Source: Caballeronia ptereochthonis (GTDB taxonomy: Bacteria; Pseudomonadota; Gammaproteobacteria; Burkholderiales; Burkholderiaceae). Taken from it: a stretch of DNA of 64,000 nucleotides. The notes below the pieces were generated by a model that worked only from the letters and a program-made list of their open reading frames with translations, searched no databases and had not been told where the DNA came from. The stretch spans positions 124,001 to 188,000 of the forward strand of contig NZ_FCOB02000010.1 in NCBI RefSeq assembly GCF_001545075.1, written 5' to 3'. This document shows, piece by piece, positions 36,995 to 45,440 of this stretch. Numbering within the stretch: the stretch's first letter is position 1; every line of letters starts with the position of its first letter. Both the position numbers and the translations under genes were made by a program.

Positions 36995-37025
36995 ACTTTA
37001 AGGTTAAAGTCAACTTTAATGTCAA
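36995..37025 (-). promoter_or_regulatory. MerR-type promoter with 19-bp spacer (site 1)
   Basis: On the minus strand TTGACA (37025-37020), a 19-base spacer TTAAAGTTGACTTTAACCT and TAAAGT (37000-36995) have the spacing known for MerR-activated promoters. The spacer contains TTAAAGT-N2-ACTTTAA. It drives the flavin oxidoreductase gene starting at 36968. Confidence 0.75.
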
Positions 37026-37094
37026 GCGCTTTTCGGGCAAATGAGATGTCGACGGTTGGTGGCGTGCAGGAATGCCAGGCGCAGAATGACGAAA

Positions 37095-37112
37095 GGCCGC
37101 CCGAAGGCGGCC
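37095..37112 (-). terminator. hairpin downstream of the hydrolase gene
   Basis: On the minus strand GGCCGCC-TTCG-GGCGGCC is followed by TTTCGTC. The 7-bp stem with a stable TTCG tetraloop lies about 40 bases beyond the hydrolase stop and probably terminates it. Confidence 0.6.
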
Positions 37113-37151
37113 CATGTATTCCCGTGCGGCATAAACTGCTGCCGCAGACCG

Positions 37152-37982
37152 TCAGCTCTTGATGAACGCAAGCAGGTCCGCGTTGATGGTGTCCGCCTCG
37201 GTAGTCGGCATACCGTGCGGAAAGCCCTTGTAAGTCTTGAGGGTACCGTTCTTGACGAGCTTTGCAGAAAGGAGACCGGCGTCTTCGTATGGCACGACCT
37301 GATCGTCATCACCGTGCATCACCAGCACCGGGATCGTCGCGCCTTTCAGGTCTTCCGTGAAATCCGTCTGCGAAAACGCCACGATTCCATCATAGTGGGC
37401 CTTGGCGCTGCCCATCATTCCCTGCCGCCACCAGTTCCAGATGATCGGCTGCGAGGGCTTCGCGTCCGGACGGTTGTAGCCGTAAAATGGACCTGCCGGG
37501 ACGTCGTAGTAGAACTGCGACCGGTTCGCGGCGAGTTGGGCCTGGAAATCGTCGAAGACCTCCTTGGGCGTTCCTCCCGGGTTCGCATCGGTCTTGACCA
37601 TGAGCGGAGGGACTGCGCTGATCAGCACCGCCTTCGAAACGCGATCCTCGCCGTGGCGGGCGACATAGTGGATCACCTCGCCACCGCCTGTCGAGTGCCC
37701 GACGTGAACAGCCTTTTCGACGCCCAGTTTTTTTACGACCGCCGCGACATCGTCTGCGTAATGATCCATGTCATGTCCGTCCCATACCTGAGACGATCGC
37801 CCATGTCCCCGCCGGTCGTGCGCGACTACCCGATAACCCTGAGCGAGAAAGAACAACATCTGCGCATCCCAGTCATCTGCACTGAGCGGCCAGCCATGAT
37901 GGAAGAAGATGACCTCGGCGTCCTTGGGACCCCAGTCCTTATAAAAGATTTCTACGTCGTCCTTCGTGGTGACATAACCCAT
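37152..37982 (-). CDS. alpha/beta hydrolase (non-heme chloroperoxidase-like)
   Basis: A 276-residue alpha/beta hydrolase with the oxyanion-hole FFHHGWPLS, nucleophile GHSTGG, acid Asp in HGDDDQVVP and base His in FPHGMPT, a complete triad in the usual order and spacing. The family includes cofactor-free haloperoxidases (perhydrolases) and esterases. A MerR-type promoter faces this gene from about 300 bases upstream. Confidence 0.92.
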   Translation of the reverse strand: MGYVTTKDDVEIFYKDWGPKDAEVIFFHHGWPLSADDWDAQMLFFLAQGYRVVAHDRRGHGRSSQVWDGHDMDHYADDVAAVVKKLGVEKAVHVGHSTGGGEVIHYVARHGEDRVSKAVLISAVPPLMVKTDANPGGTPKEVFDDFQAQLAANRSQFYYDVPAGPFYGYNRPDAKPSQPIIWNWWRQGMMGSAKAHYDGIVAFSQTDFTEDLKGATIPVLVMHGDDDQVVPYEDAGLLSAKLVKNGTLKTYKGFPHGMPTTEADTINADLLAFIKS

Positions 37983-38280
37983 GATCGCATCTCCAGAGTG
38001 ATGTGTTTGATATCAATCGGTGTTGCGCCTGCTGGTCGCCTCGATTCCGCGTGGAGTTTATGCTCGACAGTGTAGGTATAAATAAGTCGCAGGTTGAGGA
38101 CACGCGGGACATGCTGCTGCTCGATGCAACTGTCTGACGGATCCGTGGATCAACGAACGCGCTTCTCTGCTCGAAACGTCGAGTTCGCCTCGCCGCCGCT
38201 TTGAGGAGAGGAGGCAATGCGCAGTCTACCGACGAAGATGGCAGCGTCCGCGTCCAACGTCTGAAGTTGACCCGTCACTC

Positions 38281-38311
38281 ACTGTAGGATTAAAGTGCAC
38301 TTTAAGGTCAA
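38281..38311 (-). promoter_or_regulatory. MerR-type promoter with 19-bp spacer (site 2)
   Basis: On the minus strand TTGACC (38311-38306), a 19-base spacer TTAAAGTGCACTTTAATCC and TACAGT (38286-38281) form the MerR-activator promoter shape. The spacer holds the 16-bp perfect palindrome TTAAAGTGCACTTTAA (38290-38305). It faces the hydrolase gene, with about 300 bases of leader between, and lies about 20 bases upstream of the divergent merR start, so it could also control that gene. Confidence 0.75.
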
Positions 38312-38330
38312 CCTTTTTTTAAAGTGCCAC

Positions 38331-38786
38331 ATGCGAATCGGTGAACTGGCGGAGCTGTCTGGCCTCACGGCTTCGCGCATCCGTTTTTACGAAGCGAGCG
38401 GACTCGTCAAGGCGGTGGAGCGAACCGCGAATGGCTATCGCGACTATTCGCCCGAGGCGGTGTCGATTCTGGCGATCATCGACAGTGCGCAACGCGCTGG
38501 CTTCTCTCTCGACCAGATCCGTCAACTGCTACCGGTAAGCAAAGGGTCGTGGGATCATGACGAACTGTTAAAGGCCCTCAGGCAGAAAGTCGCCGACATC
38601 GAAGAGATGCAAAAACGTCTGAAACAGAACAGGGCGAGCCTCCTGGTGGCAATTGAGAGCATTGAGAATCGGCCCATGGACCTGAACTGCACCGAGAGAA
38701 CAAAGTGGGTGATGGGCAAGCTTTCCGAAAACGGAGTAGTACCGAAACCAAATAAGAAAACGCGTACAGGGAATGGTCGCACTTGA
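38331..38786 (+). CDS. MerR family regulator
   Basis: A 151-residue MerR protein. It begins MRIGELAELSGLTASRIRFYEASGLVKAV, with NGYRDYSPEAV in the second part of the DNA-binding domain, then a long dimerisation coiled coil (residues about 80-120) and a short C-terminus with one Cys near residue 126 (NCTE). The ATG lies right beside the palindrome at 38290, and a second similar MerR gene follows at 39816. The inducer is unknown. Confidence 0.9.
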   Translation: MRIGELAELSGLTASRIRFYEASGLVKAVERTANGYRDYSPEAVSILAIIDSAQRAGFSLDQIRQLLPVSKGSWDHDELLKALRQKVADIEEMQKRLKQNRASLLVAIESIENRPMDLNCTERTKWVMGKLSENGVVPKPNKKTRTGNGRT

Positions 38787-38820
38787 ACATGTCGGAACCA
38801 CAACGCGTTTGCTGCAATGC

Positions 38821-38851
38821 TTGACCTTGAAGTGGAGTTGAACCTTAGAGT
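38821..38851 (+). promoter_or_regulatory. MerR-type promoter with 19-bp spacer (site 3)
   Basis: TTGACC (38821-38826), a 19-base spacer TTGAAGTGGAGTTGAACCT and TAGAGT (38846-38851) point rightwards to the decarboxylase-like gene. The dyad is imperfect compared with sites 1 and 2 but the layout is the same. Confidence 0.65.
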
Positions 38852-38917
38852 GCTTCCTGTGGGAACAAGGCGCGCGTCGCGCGCCCCACTGGTCAACAGC
38901 GCTAAAGGTCAACTGGG

Positions 38918-39819
38918 ATGGATAGGCGTCTTACGCAAGTCGAGTTCGGTGCGCAACGAGTCGAGGTCATAGAGGGTGGGTACTACGACCGCTACCGCAT
39001 GAACCCGAACCTCGACGAAGTGGCCCGCGATCCGGCGGCGGGAAACATCGATTTTTTTCGCAGAATTCCGAAGCAGCAAGTCGCCTCGCGCGTGGGGCCG
39101 ACGTGGGCACCAAACTTCTACTATCGTGCGAGCAGCATTCAACTGCTGCTTCTCGCACCGCTGGAGCGGCTTCGGGCCACCGTTCCGGTACCGCTCGAGC
39201 CCTTGCATGCGGTACCGGGACGCGGACTCGTTGCGCTCACTTTTTTTCGTATGCTGTCTGCGATAACGACCCATACGACGAAGTGTCCGTTGCAGTGGTG
39301 ATTCGCCGGCCCAGTGCGCATGGATCGCATACTTTGGAACTGTTCGACTCGGTTCGCCGGCGCAATTTCTGCGCGCATGTGCTGGCGCTTCCTGTCACGA
39401 CCGAAATCGCGAGAGTGCGTGGTGTTTATGGTTATCAGCTACCGAAGTGGCTTGCGGAGATCGACGTGAGCATCGAGTCTGATGTGACAGCGAGCATATC
39501 CGCATTGGGCGGAAAGCCAGATCTGTCTGTCAATGCCCCGCTTCCCGCCCTGCGTACGGTCGCGCCGCAATCGCACTTGGGTACCACGACGATGATCAAC
39601 CGCATCGACGGCGAGTGGCATCAGACGCTGGTGCAGACAAATACGCTGACTTACGCCGAACGCTTTCTGCCGCGCAACGTTTCGTTGTTGCGTCATGGCG
39701 GCCCGCTCAGTCAACTACTGGATGGTCTCGGCGCCACGACCATACTGCGCCTGGATATTGTCAAGGATGCGCAAATCGTGCTGAACATGCCGACGCCGCT
39801 TGAAGCATCTAGGTCATGA
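38918..39819 (+). pseudogene. acetoacetate decarboxylase-like gene with a frameshift at a T run
   Basis: The first frame starts MDRRLTQVEFGAQRVEVIEGG at 38918 and continues through VPGRGLVALTFF. The rest of the same protein (FSYAVCDNDPYDEVSVAV onward, with GVYGYQLPKWLAEI) is in another frame ending at 39819. The switch lies at a run of seven T bases (39241-39247), where eight would restore one frame of about 300 residues. It is similar to the acetoacetate decarboxylase superfamily. It could be a pseudogene, a sequencing error in the homopolymer, or a slippage-controlled gene. A MerR-type promoter lies about 70 bases upstream, and the next merR overlaps the stop (ATGA). Confidence 0.6.
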
Positions 39820-40271
39820 GGATCGGCGAACTCTCCGAGCGCACCGGTATCGCCTGTTCCCGGATACGGTTCTACGAACGTATCGGTCTGTTGAAAGCGG
39901 TCACGCGTCAACCGAACGGATACAGAACTTATCCGCCGGAGGCTGAGTTCGCGCTTGACCTGATAACGGCAGCGCAGCAAGCCGGCTTTAGCCTCGACGA
40001 AATCGGCACGTTGCTGCCACCGGATCTGACGTGCTGGGAACACGGACTCCTGCTCGATAGACTGCGCCAGAAGGTCCTGGAAATCGAGGCACTTGAAGCG
40101 CGGATGGCGCAAAGCAAGGCGCATCTCTTGTCGCTGGTCGGTCAGATTGAGGGCAAGCCTCGAGGAATGGACTGCGCGACGAATGCAAGACGTGTCCTCA
40201 CGCAAATGCGGAAGGGTATGGCCGCGGGCAGGCCGCCCACCGGCCGCTCCATGAAGAGCAAGCCTCAGTAA
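39816..40271 (+). CDS. second MerR family regulator
   Basis: A 151-residue paralogue of the MerR at 38331. It begins MRIGELSERTGIACSRIRFYERIGLLKAV, with the same NGYRxYxPEA and AGFSLDEI stretches and a Cys-containing C-terminal part (MDCATNARR). It overlaps the decarboxylase-like gene by four bases, so the two are translated together. It probably regulates the same promoter family. Confidence 0.9.
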   Translation: MRIGELSERTGIACSRIRFYERIGLLKAVTRQPNGYRTYPPEAEFALDLITAAQQAGFSLDEIGTLLPPDLTCWEHGLLLDRLRQKVLEIEALEARMAQSKAHLLSLVGQIEGKPRGMDCATNARRVLTQMRKGMAAGRPPTGRSMKSKPQ

Positions 40272-40352
40272 CCGTGGAAGACGGGAGAAACGATCTGTGT
40301 TTTATTAACCAGGTTGACAGTGTCGACGCCGATCTGGTCCAGGAGCAAGACG

Positions 40353-41825
40353 ATGAATGCATATGCTGAGCCGCCCCCGACCCGCTGCCTGACGAGCGTG
40401 CTCGATCAGCAAAGAAAAGCTTTTCTCAGCGAGCCGACACCGGATGTCGCGACACGCAGGACGCATTTGGCGAGATTGCGCCACGCTGTCCTCGCTTACC
40501 GCAGGGAAATGGAGACTGCGATAAGCGCCGACTTTGGGAACCGCTCACGACACGAAACGGGCATCATGGAACTGGTGAGCGTCATTCAGGCGATCGACTA
40601 TCTGTCTCGCAAGCTGTCGCGCTTCATGAAACGTGAGCGGCGCCACGTAAGCTTCATCTACCAAGCTGGCCGAGCGTACGTGGAATATCAGCCGAAGGGC
40701 GTCATCGGCATCATGGCGCCATGGAACTATCCCATCGCACTGACCATGATTCCACTGGCAACGGCCATCGCGGCTGGAAACCGGGTGATGCTGAAGCCGT
40801 CAGAACTGACTCGACGCACGAGCGAGGTGATCCACCGGATGCTGTCGGAGATCTTCGCGCCGGAAGAGGTCGCGGTAGTGCTTGGTGGTCCGGAGGTCGG
40901 TGCCGACTTCAGCCACCTTGCGTTCGATCATTTGCTTTTCACCGGCAGCACGCAGGTCGGAAAGAAGGTCATGGAGGCGGCAAGCAAGCATCTCGTACCT
41001 GTGACGCTGGAATTAGGCGGAAAGAGTCCCGTCATCGTATCCCGCGGTCACATCAACCAACGGACCTTGAATAGCATCGTATTCGGGAAGCTATCCAATG
41101 GCGGTCAAACATGCGTGGCACCAGATTACGCGCTAGTTCACGAGGACGATCTCGATCGGTTTGTCCAGGCATACACGAACACCGTTGCCCGCTTCTATCC
41201 GGACGGGCCGACAAGCGACGATTACACGTCCATCGTGACCGACGGGCACTATGCCCGGCTTCTCAACCTCATTGGCGATGCCAGGCGGAAGGGGGCGAAG
41301 GTAATCGAGGGCGGGGTGACGCCTGAAAGGGCCGCAACGCGCACCCGGACCATCCCCCCGATCCTTATCACCGAGGCAAACGACGAGATGAAGGTCATGC
41401 AGGAAGAAATCTTTGGGCCGATTCTGCCTGTCCGCACTTATCGCACCATTGATGAAGTCATCGACTACGTGAACGCCCGACCTCGGCCGCTCGCCCTTTA
41501 CTACTTCGGATCAGACATCGTTGAGCGCGACGCTGTGCTGATGCGAACTACTTCTGGCAACGTCGGCGTGAACAATACGATCATGCACGTGGCCCAGGAC
41601 GACCTCCCTTTCGGTGGCATCGGTCCAAGCGGAATGGGCGCCTATCACGGTATTGAGGGATTTCGGGCAATGAGCCACGCCAAAGGCGTGTTTGTCCAAG
41701 GTCACTGGAGCCTGGCAAGGTTGCTTCACGCTCCCTTCGGAAAACTGGCCGAGTTCGCACTCGCAACAACATTGCGAAGGCCGGGCAAGAATGTTGGAGA
41801 CCGCAACTTCGTTTTAGGGCGTTAG
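40353..41825 (+). CDS. coniferyl aldehyde dehydrogenase-like aldehyde dehydrogenase
   Basis: A 490-residue NAD(P)-dependent aldehyde dehydrogenase with MAPWNYP, LELGGKSP (catalytic Glu), NGGQTCVAPDY (catalytic Cys) and EEIFGPILPV, and a hydrophobic C-terminal end, like coniferyl aldehyde dehydrogenases (CalB group). It oxidises aldehydes to acids. AGGAG lies seven bases before the ATG. It is the last gene of the group that starts at 38918 and is transcribed the same way as both MerR genes. Confidence 0.92.
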   Translation: MNAYAEPPPTRCLTSVLDQQRKAFLSEPTPDVATRRTHLARLRHAVLAYRREMETAISADFGNRSRHETGIMELVSVIQAIDYLSRKLSRFMKRERRHVSFIYQAGRAYVEYQPKGVIGIMAPWNYPIALTMIPLATAIAAGNRVMLKPSELTRRTSEVIHRMLSEIFAPEEVAVVLGGPEVGADFSHLAFDHLLFTGSTQVGKKVMEAASKHLVPVTLELGGKSPVIVSRGHINQRTLNSIVFGKLSNGGQTCVAPDYALVHEDDLDRFVQAYTNTVARFYPDGPTSDDYTSIVTDGHYARLLNLIGDARRKGAKVIEGGVTPERAATRTRTIPPILITEANDEMKVMQEEIFGPILPVRTYRTIDEVIDYVNARPRPLALYYFGSDIVERDAVLMRTTSGNVGVNNTIMHVAQDDLPFGGIGPSGMGAYHGIEGFRAMSHAKGVFVQGHWSLARLLHAPFGKLAEFALATTLRRPGKNVGDRNFVLGR

Positions 41826-41981
41826 TCGCCGCGACGGGTGGGCTTGCTCAATACCTCCGCATATCCATGAAGCATCCGACCCGGGGGCGGTTCTCCAAAC
41901 CACAGTGACCAGAATGGCTGCTTCTGAGGGTAAGGAGCCTCCGAAAAATCGACGAACGTACCGAACGGTTAAAATAAGACA

Positions 41982-42476
41982 CTAAGCTCGATTTGCCATC
42001 AGCAGTAGCGTTTCGCCATCCTGCACGACATCCCCACGTTGATTCAGCACGCTCAGCTTGAGCGTTGCGATTCCCCGGTCGATGCGTTTCGTCACGCGCT
42101 TGCCGACGACTTCGATGTCGACCTGAATCCGGTCGCCAATCAGAAGCGGCGCCCGGAACGACCAGTTCCAGCTCAATGTCGCAAGTGCGCTCATGCGGAC
42201 CGGAGAGCGCGTCTTCAGGCCGTCGGTGAGTGCCAGGCCAAGCAGTCCGTGCGCGATCCGGCCGGGAAATCCCGCCTGCTGCGCGGCGACGTCGTCGAGA
42301 TGGATGTCGTACATGTCGCCCGAGACGCCGGCGAAATTGACGATGTGCGCTTCCGTCACCGTCATGCCGGACGTGGCGAAATGATCTCCTATCTCGATGT
42401 CATTCAGGTCATACATGCCCGGCGCAAGCAAACGGCCCCGCCGTACGGAGTGACCATCGTTCTGTAATTGCGTCAT
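41982..42476 (-). CDS. MaoC family (R)-specific hydratase-like protein, cluster A
   Basis: A 164-residue hotdog-fold protein with a MaoC-type active site FAGVSGDMYDIHLDD and GFPGRIAHGLLGLAL. The usual NP before IH is YD here, but the Asp and His are present. It would add water to an enoyl-CoA. A similar protein is encoded in cluster B at 59997. It is the last gene of the minus-strand cluster, 38 bases after the isomerase gene. A strong AGGAGAGAGG precedes the ATG. Confidence 0.9.
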   Translation of the reverse strand: MTQLQNDGHSVRRGRLLAPGMYDLNDIEIGDHFATSGMTVTEAHIVNFAGVSGDMYDIHLDDVAAQQAGFPGRIAHGLLGLALTDGLKTRSPVRMSALATLSWNWSFRAPLLIGDRIQVDIEVVGKRVTKRIDRGIATLKLSVLNQRGDVVQDGETLLLMANRA

Positions 42477-42514
42477 GTTCCTCTCTCCTTGTGCCTGTCT
42501 CGATTCAACCGCCT

Positions 42515-43366
42515 TCAACAAACCAATTGCAACCTCTGCGCGCACACCGACAGCAGTTCGTCCGGCTGCACCTTCCACCAACGGTCACGTGAAAACAACT
42601 CGACTTCCACCATGCCGTCATATCCGGCTTCCTCCATCCGGTGACGAAAGTGCTTCAGATCCACGACGCCATCGCCCATCATGCCGCGGTCCATCAACAT
42701 GTCTTTCGTGTCAGCGAGCCAGTCTGAGACGTGATAAGCCAGTATCCGACGCGCTCGGCCAGCATCGACGATGGACTCGGACAGCAGCGGGTCCCACCAA
42801 CAGTGATAGATATCGATGGCGATACCCAGAATCGACGGATCGTCCGGCGCGATCGCCTCGCACAGCGCGAGCGCCTGGCCAATCGTGTTGACGACCGAAC
42901 GGTCCGCCGCATACATCGGATGCAAAGGTTCGATCGCGAGCGCAATCCGCAGCTTCCGGGCCTCTGCGAGCAACTGAGCAATGCCCTCCTCGACCTGCGT
43001 TCGCGCGCCAGCGAGATCGCGCGAGCCCGCACTCACGCCGCCCACGACCATCACGAAACAGCGCGCATCGACTTCCGCCGCGTCGTGCAGCGCCTTGATG
43101 TTGTTGTCGATGCTCGCGCGCCGCTCCGCGTTCGTCGCGCCGGTCAGATAAGTCGAGCGGCAGTAACCGCTTACCGTGAGTTGCAGCGCCCGAAGCTGAC
43201 GCGCCACGGCGGACGCCCCGATCGCCTCGACCTCATGCCGCCACGGCGCCACACCGCCGAACCCCGCACGCGCTATGCGGTCCAGCGTGACATCGAGCGG
43301 CTCGCGATGCCCGAGCGTCGCGGTGTTGATCGCGCACCGATGCAGCCTGTTCTCGAGAGATTCCAT
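42515..43366 (-). CDS. sugar phosphate isomerase/epimerase family protein, cluster A
   Basis: A 283-residue TIM barrel of the xylose isomerase-like (AP endonuclease 2) family. Recognisable are INTATLGHREPLD, AIEPLHPMYAADRS, IAIDIYHCWWDP, the ILAYHVSDWL His and VEVELFSRDRWW, which provide the metal ligands (Glu, Asp, His, Glu). It probably isomerises a keto- or aldo-intermediate, or acts as a dehydratase like inosose dehydratases. No counterpart is found in cluster B. Confidence 0.87.
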   Translation of the reverse strand: MESLENRLHRCAINTATLGHREPLDVTLDRIARAGFGGVAPWRHEVEAIGASAVARQLRALQLTVSGYCRSTYLTGATNAERRASIDNNIKALHDAAEVDARCFVMVVGGVSAGSRDLAGARTQVEEGIAQLLAEARKLRIALAIEPLHPMYAADRSVVNTIGQALALCEAIAPDDPSILGIAIDIYHCWWDPLLSESIVDAGRARRILAYHVSDWLADTKDMLMDRGMMGDGVVDLKHFRHRMEEAGYDGMVEVELFSRDRWWKVQPDELLSVCAQRLQLVC

Positions 43367-43386
43367 TCAGGTCTCCTCGTTGCTGG

Positions 43387-44544
43387 TCATCGCCCGAACG
43401 TTTGCATGACGAGCCGCATGCGCTGCACCGCGAGATCGGGATCGCGCAGCAGATTCGCCCTATCGGCAAGGCGGAAGACCTCCGCCAGATAAAGCGGAGG
43501 ACGCGCACCGTGATGACCGCCGGGCATGAAGAAATGCGGCTGAAATCCGTTCAGGTACGCGAGAAAAACCACGCCCGTCTTGTAGTACTGTGTCGGCGCG
43601 CGAAAGATGTGACGCGAGAGCGCCACGGTGGGCTGCAATACGCGCTCGTAGCGTGCGAGATCGCCGGCGGCAAGTGCGGCAAGCGCCTGAGAAGCGGCCG
43701 GTGCGATCGCATCGAATATGCCAAGCAGCGCGTGCGAATAGCCTTGCTCATCGCCCTTGATGAGCGACGGGTAGTTGAAATCGTCGCCGGTGTACATCCT
43801 GACGCCTTCTGGCAGGCGGCGTCGGAAGGCAATCTCCCTGGCATCGTCGAGCAACGATATCTTGATGCCGTCGATCTTGCGCGCGTTCTCCTCGATGACG
43901 GCGAAGCACGCGTCGGCTGCTTCGTCGAGATTGTCGCTGCCCCAGTAGCCTTTAAGTTCCGGATCGAACATGTCGCCGAGCCAGTGCAGTATCACGGGCT
44001 TTTCGCACATCGCGAGCACCTCGCGGTACACGCGCAGATAGTCGTCGTGATGCCGGGCCACGCGGGCCAGCGCGCGGCTTGCCATCAGGATCACCTGACT
44101 GCCGGTTCGCTGAATCGCTTCGAGTTGCATGGCATAGGCGCGGATGACGTCGTCGCACGAAGAGGCCTGATGCGCGGGCAGATGATCGGTGCCGCAGCCC
44201 GACGCGATTCGCGCACCGGGCAGATCGCGCGTTTCGTGCATCGTGCGCTCGACGAGTTCGCGCGCGGTCTCCCACGTGAGGCCCATGCCGCGCTGCGCGG
44301 TATCCATCGCTTCGGCGATGCCGAGCCCCTGGCCGATCAGATAACGCCGGTATTCGATGGTGCGCGCCCAGTCGAGCGCGGCCGGCTGGTTCAGCTCGCC
44401 GCTCTGAAACGGATCGGCCACGACGTGCGCCGCCGAATACGCGATGCGGTTGAAGGGCGCACCCGCCGGCGCGCCGCTGATCGGGTCGCCTTTGAGCGTG
44501 TAGTTTTCGAACGCGCCGGAAGCGGTCGGAAGAACGATATGCAT
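43387..44544 (-). CDS. DUF993 family dihydrodipicolinate synthase-like aldolase, cluster A
   Basis: A 385-residue protein of the DUF993 family (PF06187), a DapA-like TIM barrel. GIKISLLD holds the probable Schiff-base Lys. AEAMDTAQRGMGL, VILHWLGDMFDP, MYTGDDFNYP and LSRHIFRAPT are shared almost word for word with the cluster B copy at 57215. I begin at MHIVLPTASG (44544) because the paralogue begins MNTIQLPTPAG; a longer frame to 45114 overlaps the aroE-like gene. It probably cleaves a keto-acid or keto-sugar intermediate. Confidence 0.88.
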   Translation of the reverse strand: MHIVLPTASGAFENYTLKGDPISGAPAGAPFNRIAYSAAHVVADPFQSGELNQPAALDWARTIEYRRYLIGQGLGIAEAMDTAQRGMGLTWETARELVERTMHETRDLPGARIASGCGTDHLPAHQASSCDDVIRAYAMQLEAIQRTGSQVILMASRALARVARHHDDYLRVYREVLAMCEKPVILHWLGDMFDPELKGYWGSDNLDEAADACFAVIEENARKIDGIKISLLDDAREIAFRRRLPEGVRMYTGDDFNYPSLIKGDEQGYSHALLGIFDAIAPAASQALAALAAGDLARYERVLQPTVALSRHIFRAPTQYYKTGVVFLAYLNGFQPHFFMPGGHHGARPPLYLAEVFRLADRANLLRDPDLAVQRMRLVMQTFGR

Positions 44545-44582
44545 GGTAGTGAAGGCGAAAGGTGTCGGTCGCGCGGCGTCGC

Positions 44583-45440
44583 TCAGACGCGCGCGTCGGA
44601 AAAGCAGGAAAACGATGCGGGCATGTCGAGGCCGAAGAAATCCGCGAACGCCGCGAGTTGTCCTTCGATCATCGGCCGTCCGTTGGTCGCGCGGCAGCCG
44701 CACTGCCGCGCGTGTTTCAGGAGCGGAGTTTCGGCGGGCGTCATGATGATGTCGACGACCTGCAACGCGGCCGGAAACGCTCCGAAGGAAGCCGGCATGC
44801 CGTCGCCCGGCTTCATTCCGACGGGCGAGCAGTTGACGAGCAGGTCCGCGCCCGCGACGTTGGCCGGATCGACATCGACCTTCGCCGCACGGCGGGGGTA
44901 GAAGTGATTCAGGCGCGCCGACAGCTGCTCGGGCAACTCGCGTTGTGGATCGCTCAGCGCAATGCTTGCCGCGCCCGCCTCCGCCAGCGCATGTGCCACG
45001 GCCGCGCCGGCGCCGCCCGCGCCGAGCTGCTTCACGTGCTTGCCGCGCACGGCGAAGCCGAGCCGCGTCAGTCCGTGCACGAGGCCGGTGCCGTCGAACA
45101 TGTCGCCGAACCACGTTCCATCCGGCTGTTGCCTCATCACGTTGATCGCCCCGACGCGGCGAGCCGTGTCCGACATCGCGTCGACCATCGACATCGCCCG
45201 GACCTTGTGCGGCACGGTGACGACAAGGCCGTCGAGGTTGTCCAGCGCCTGTAGCCCGGCGACGGTCGGCTCGAACACGTTCACCGGCACATCGAACGGC
45301 AGGCAGACCGCGTTGACGCCGCCGGCGTCGAACAGCGCATTCATCAGTTGCGGCGTCTTCACCTGGGTCACCGGATTGCCGACGATGCCAAAGAGCCGCG
45401 TGAATCCGTCGATGCGATCGGCGTGTGGTTCGCGCCTCAC
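44583..45440 (-). CDS. AroE-like (shikimate dehydrogenase family) oxidoreductase, cluster A
   Basis: A 285-residue protein with TVPHK (catalytic Lys), DMFDGTGLVHGL (catalytic Asp), GAGGAGAAVAHAL (NADP-binding loop) and NCSPVGM. The shikimate-binding S-x-S of AroE is V-x-T here (VTQVKTP), so the substrate is probably not shikimate itself but a related hydroxy acid. The GTG start overlaps the CoA-transferase stop (GTGA). Cluster B has a counterpart at 51463. Confidence 0.87.
   Translation of the reverse strand: MRREPHADRIDGFTRLFGIVGNPVTQVKTPQLMNALFDAGGVNAVCLPFDVPVNVFEPTVAGLQALDNLDGLVVTVPHKVRAMSMVDAMSDTARRVGAINVMRQQPDGTWFGDMFDGTGLVHGLTRLGFAVRGKHVKQLGAGGAGAAVAHALAEAGAASIALSDPQRELPEQLSARLNHFYPRRAAKVDVDPANVAGADLLVNCSPVGMKPGDGMPASFGAFPAALQVVDIIMTPAETPLLKHARQCGCRATNGRPMIEGQLAAFADFFGLDMPASFSCFSDARV

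Noticed and set aside
41826..41981. Minus-strand stretch reading about 45 residues (PYPQKQPFWSLWFGEPP)
   Set aside because: It could be the tail of a lost gene, but it is closed by a stop upstream and I could not place it in a family.
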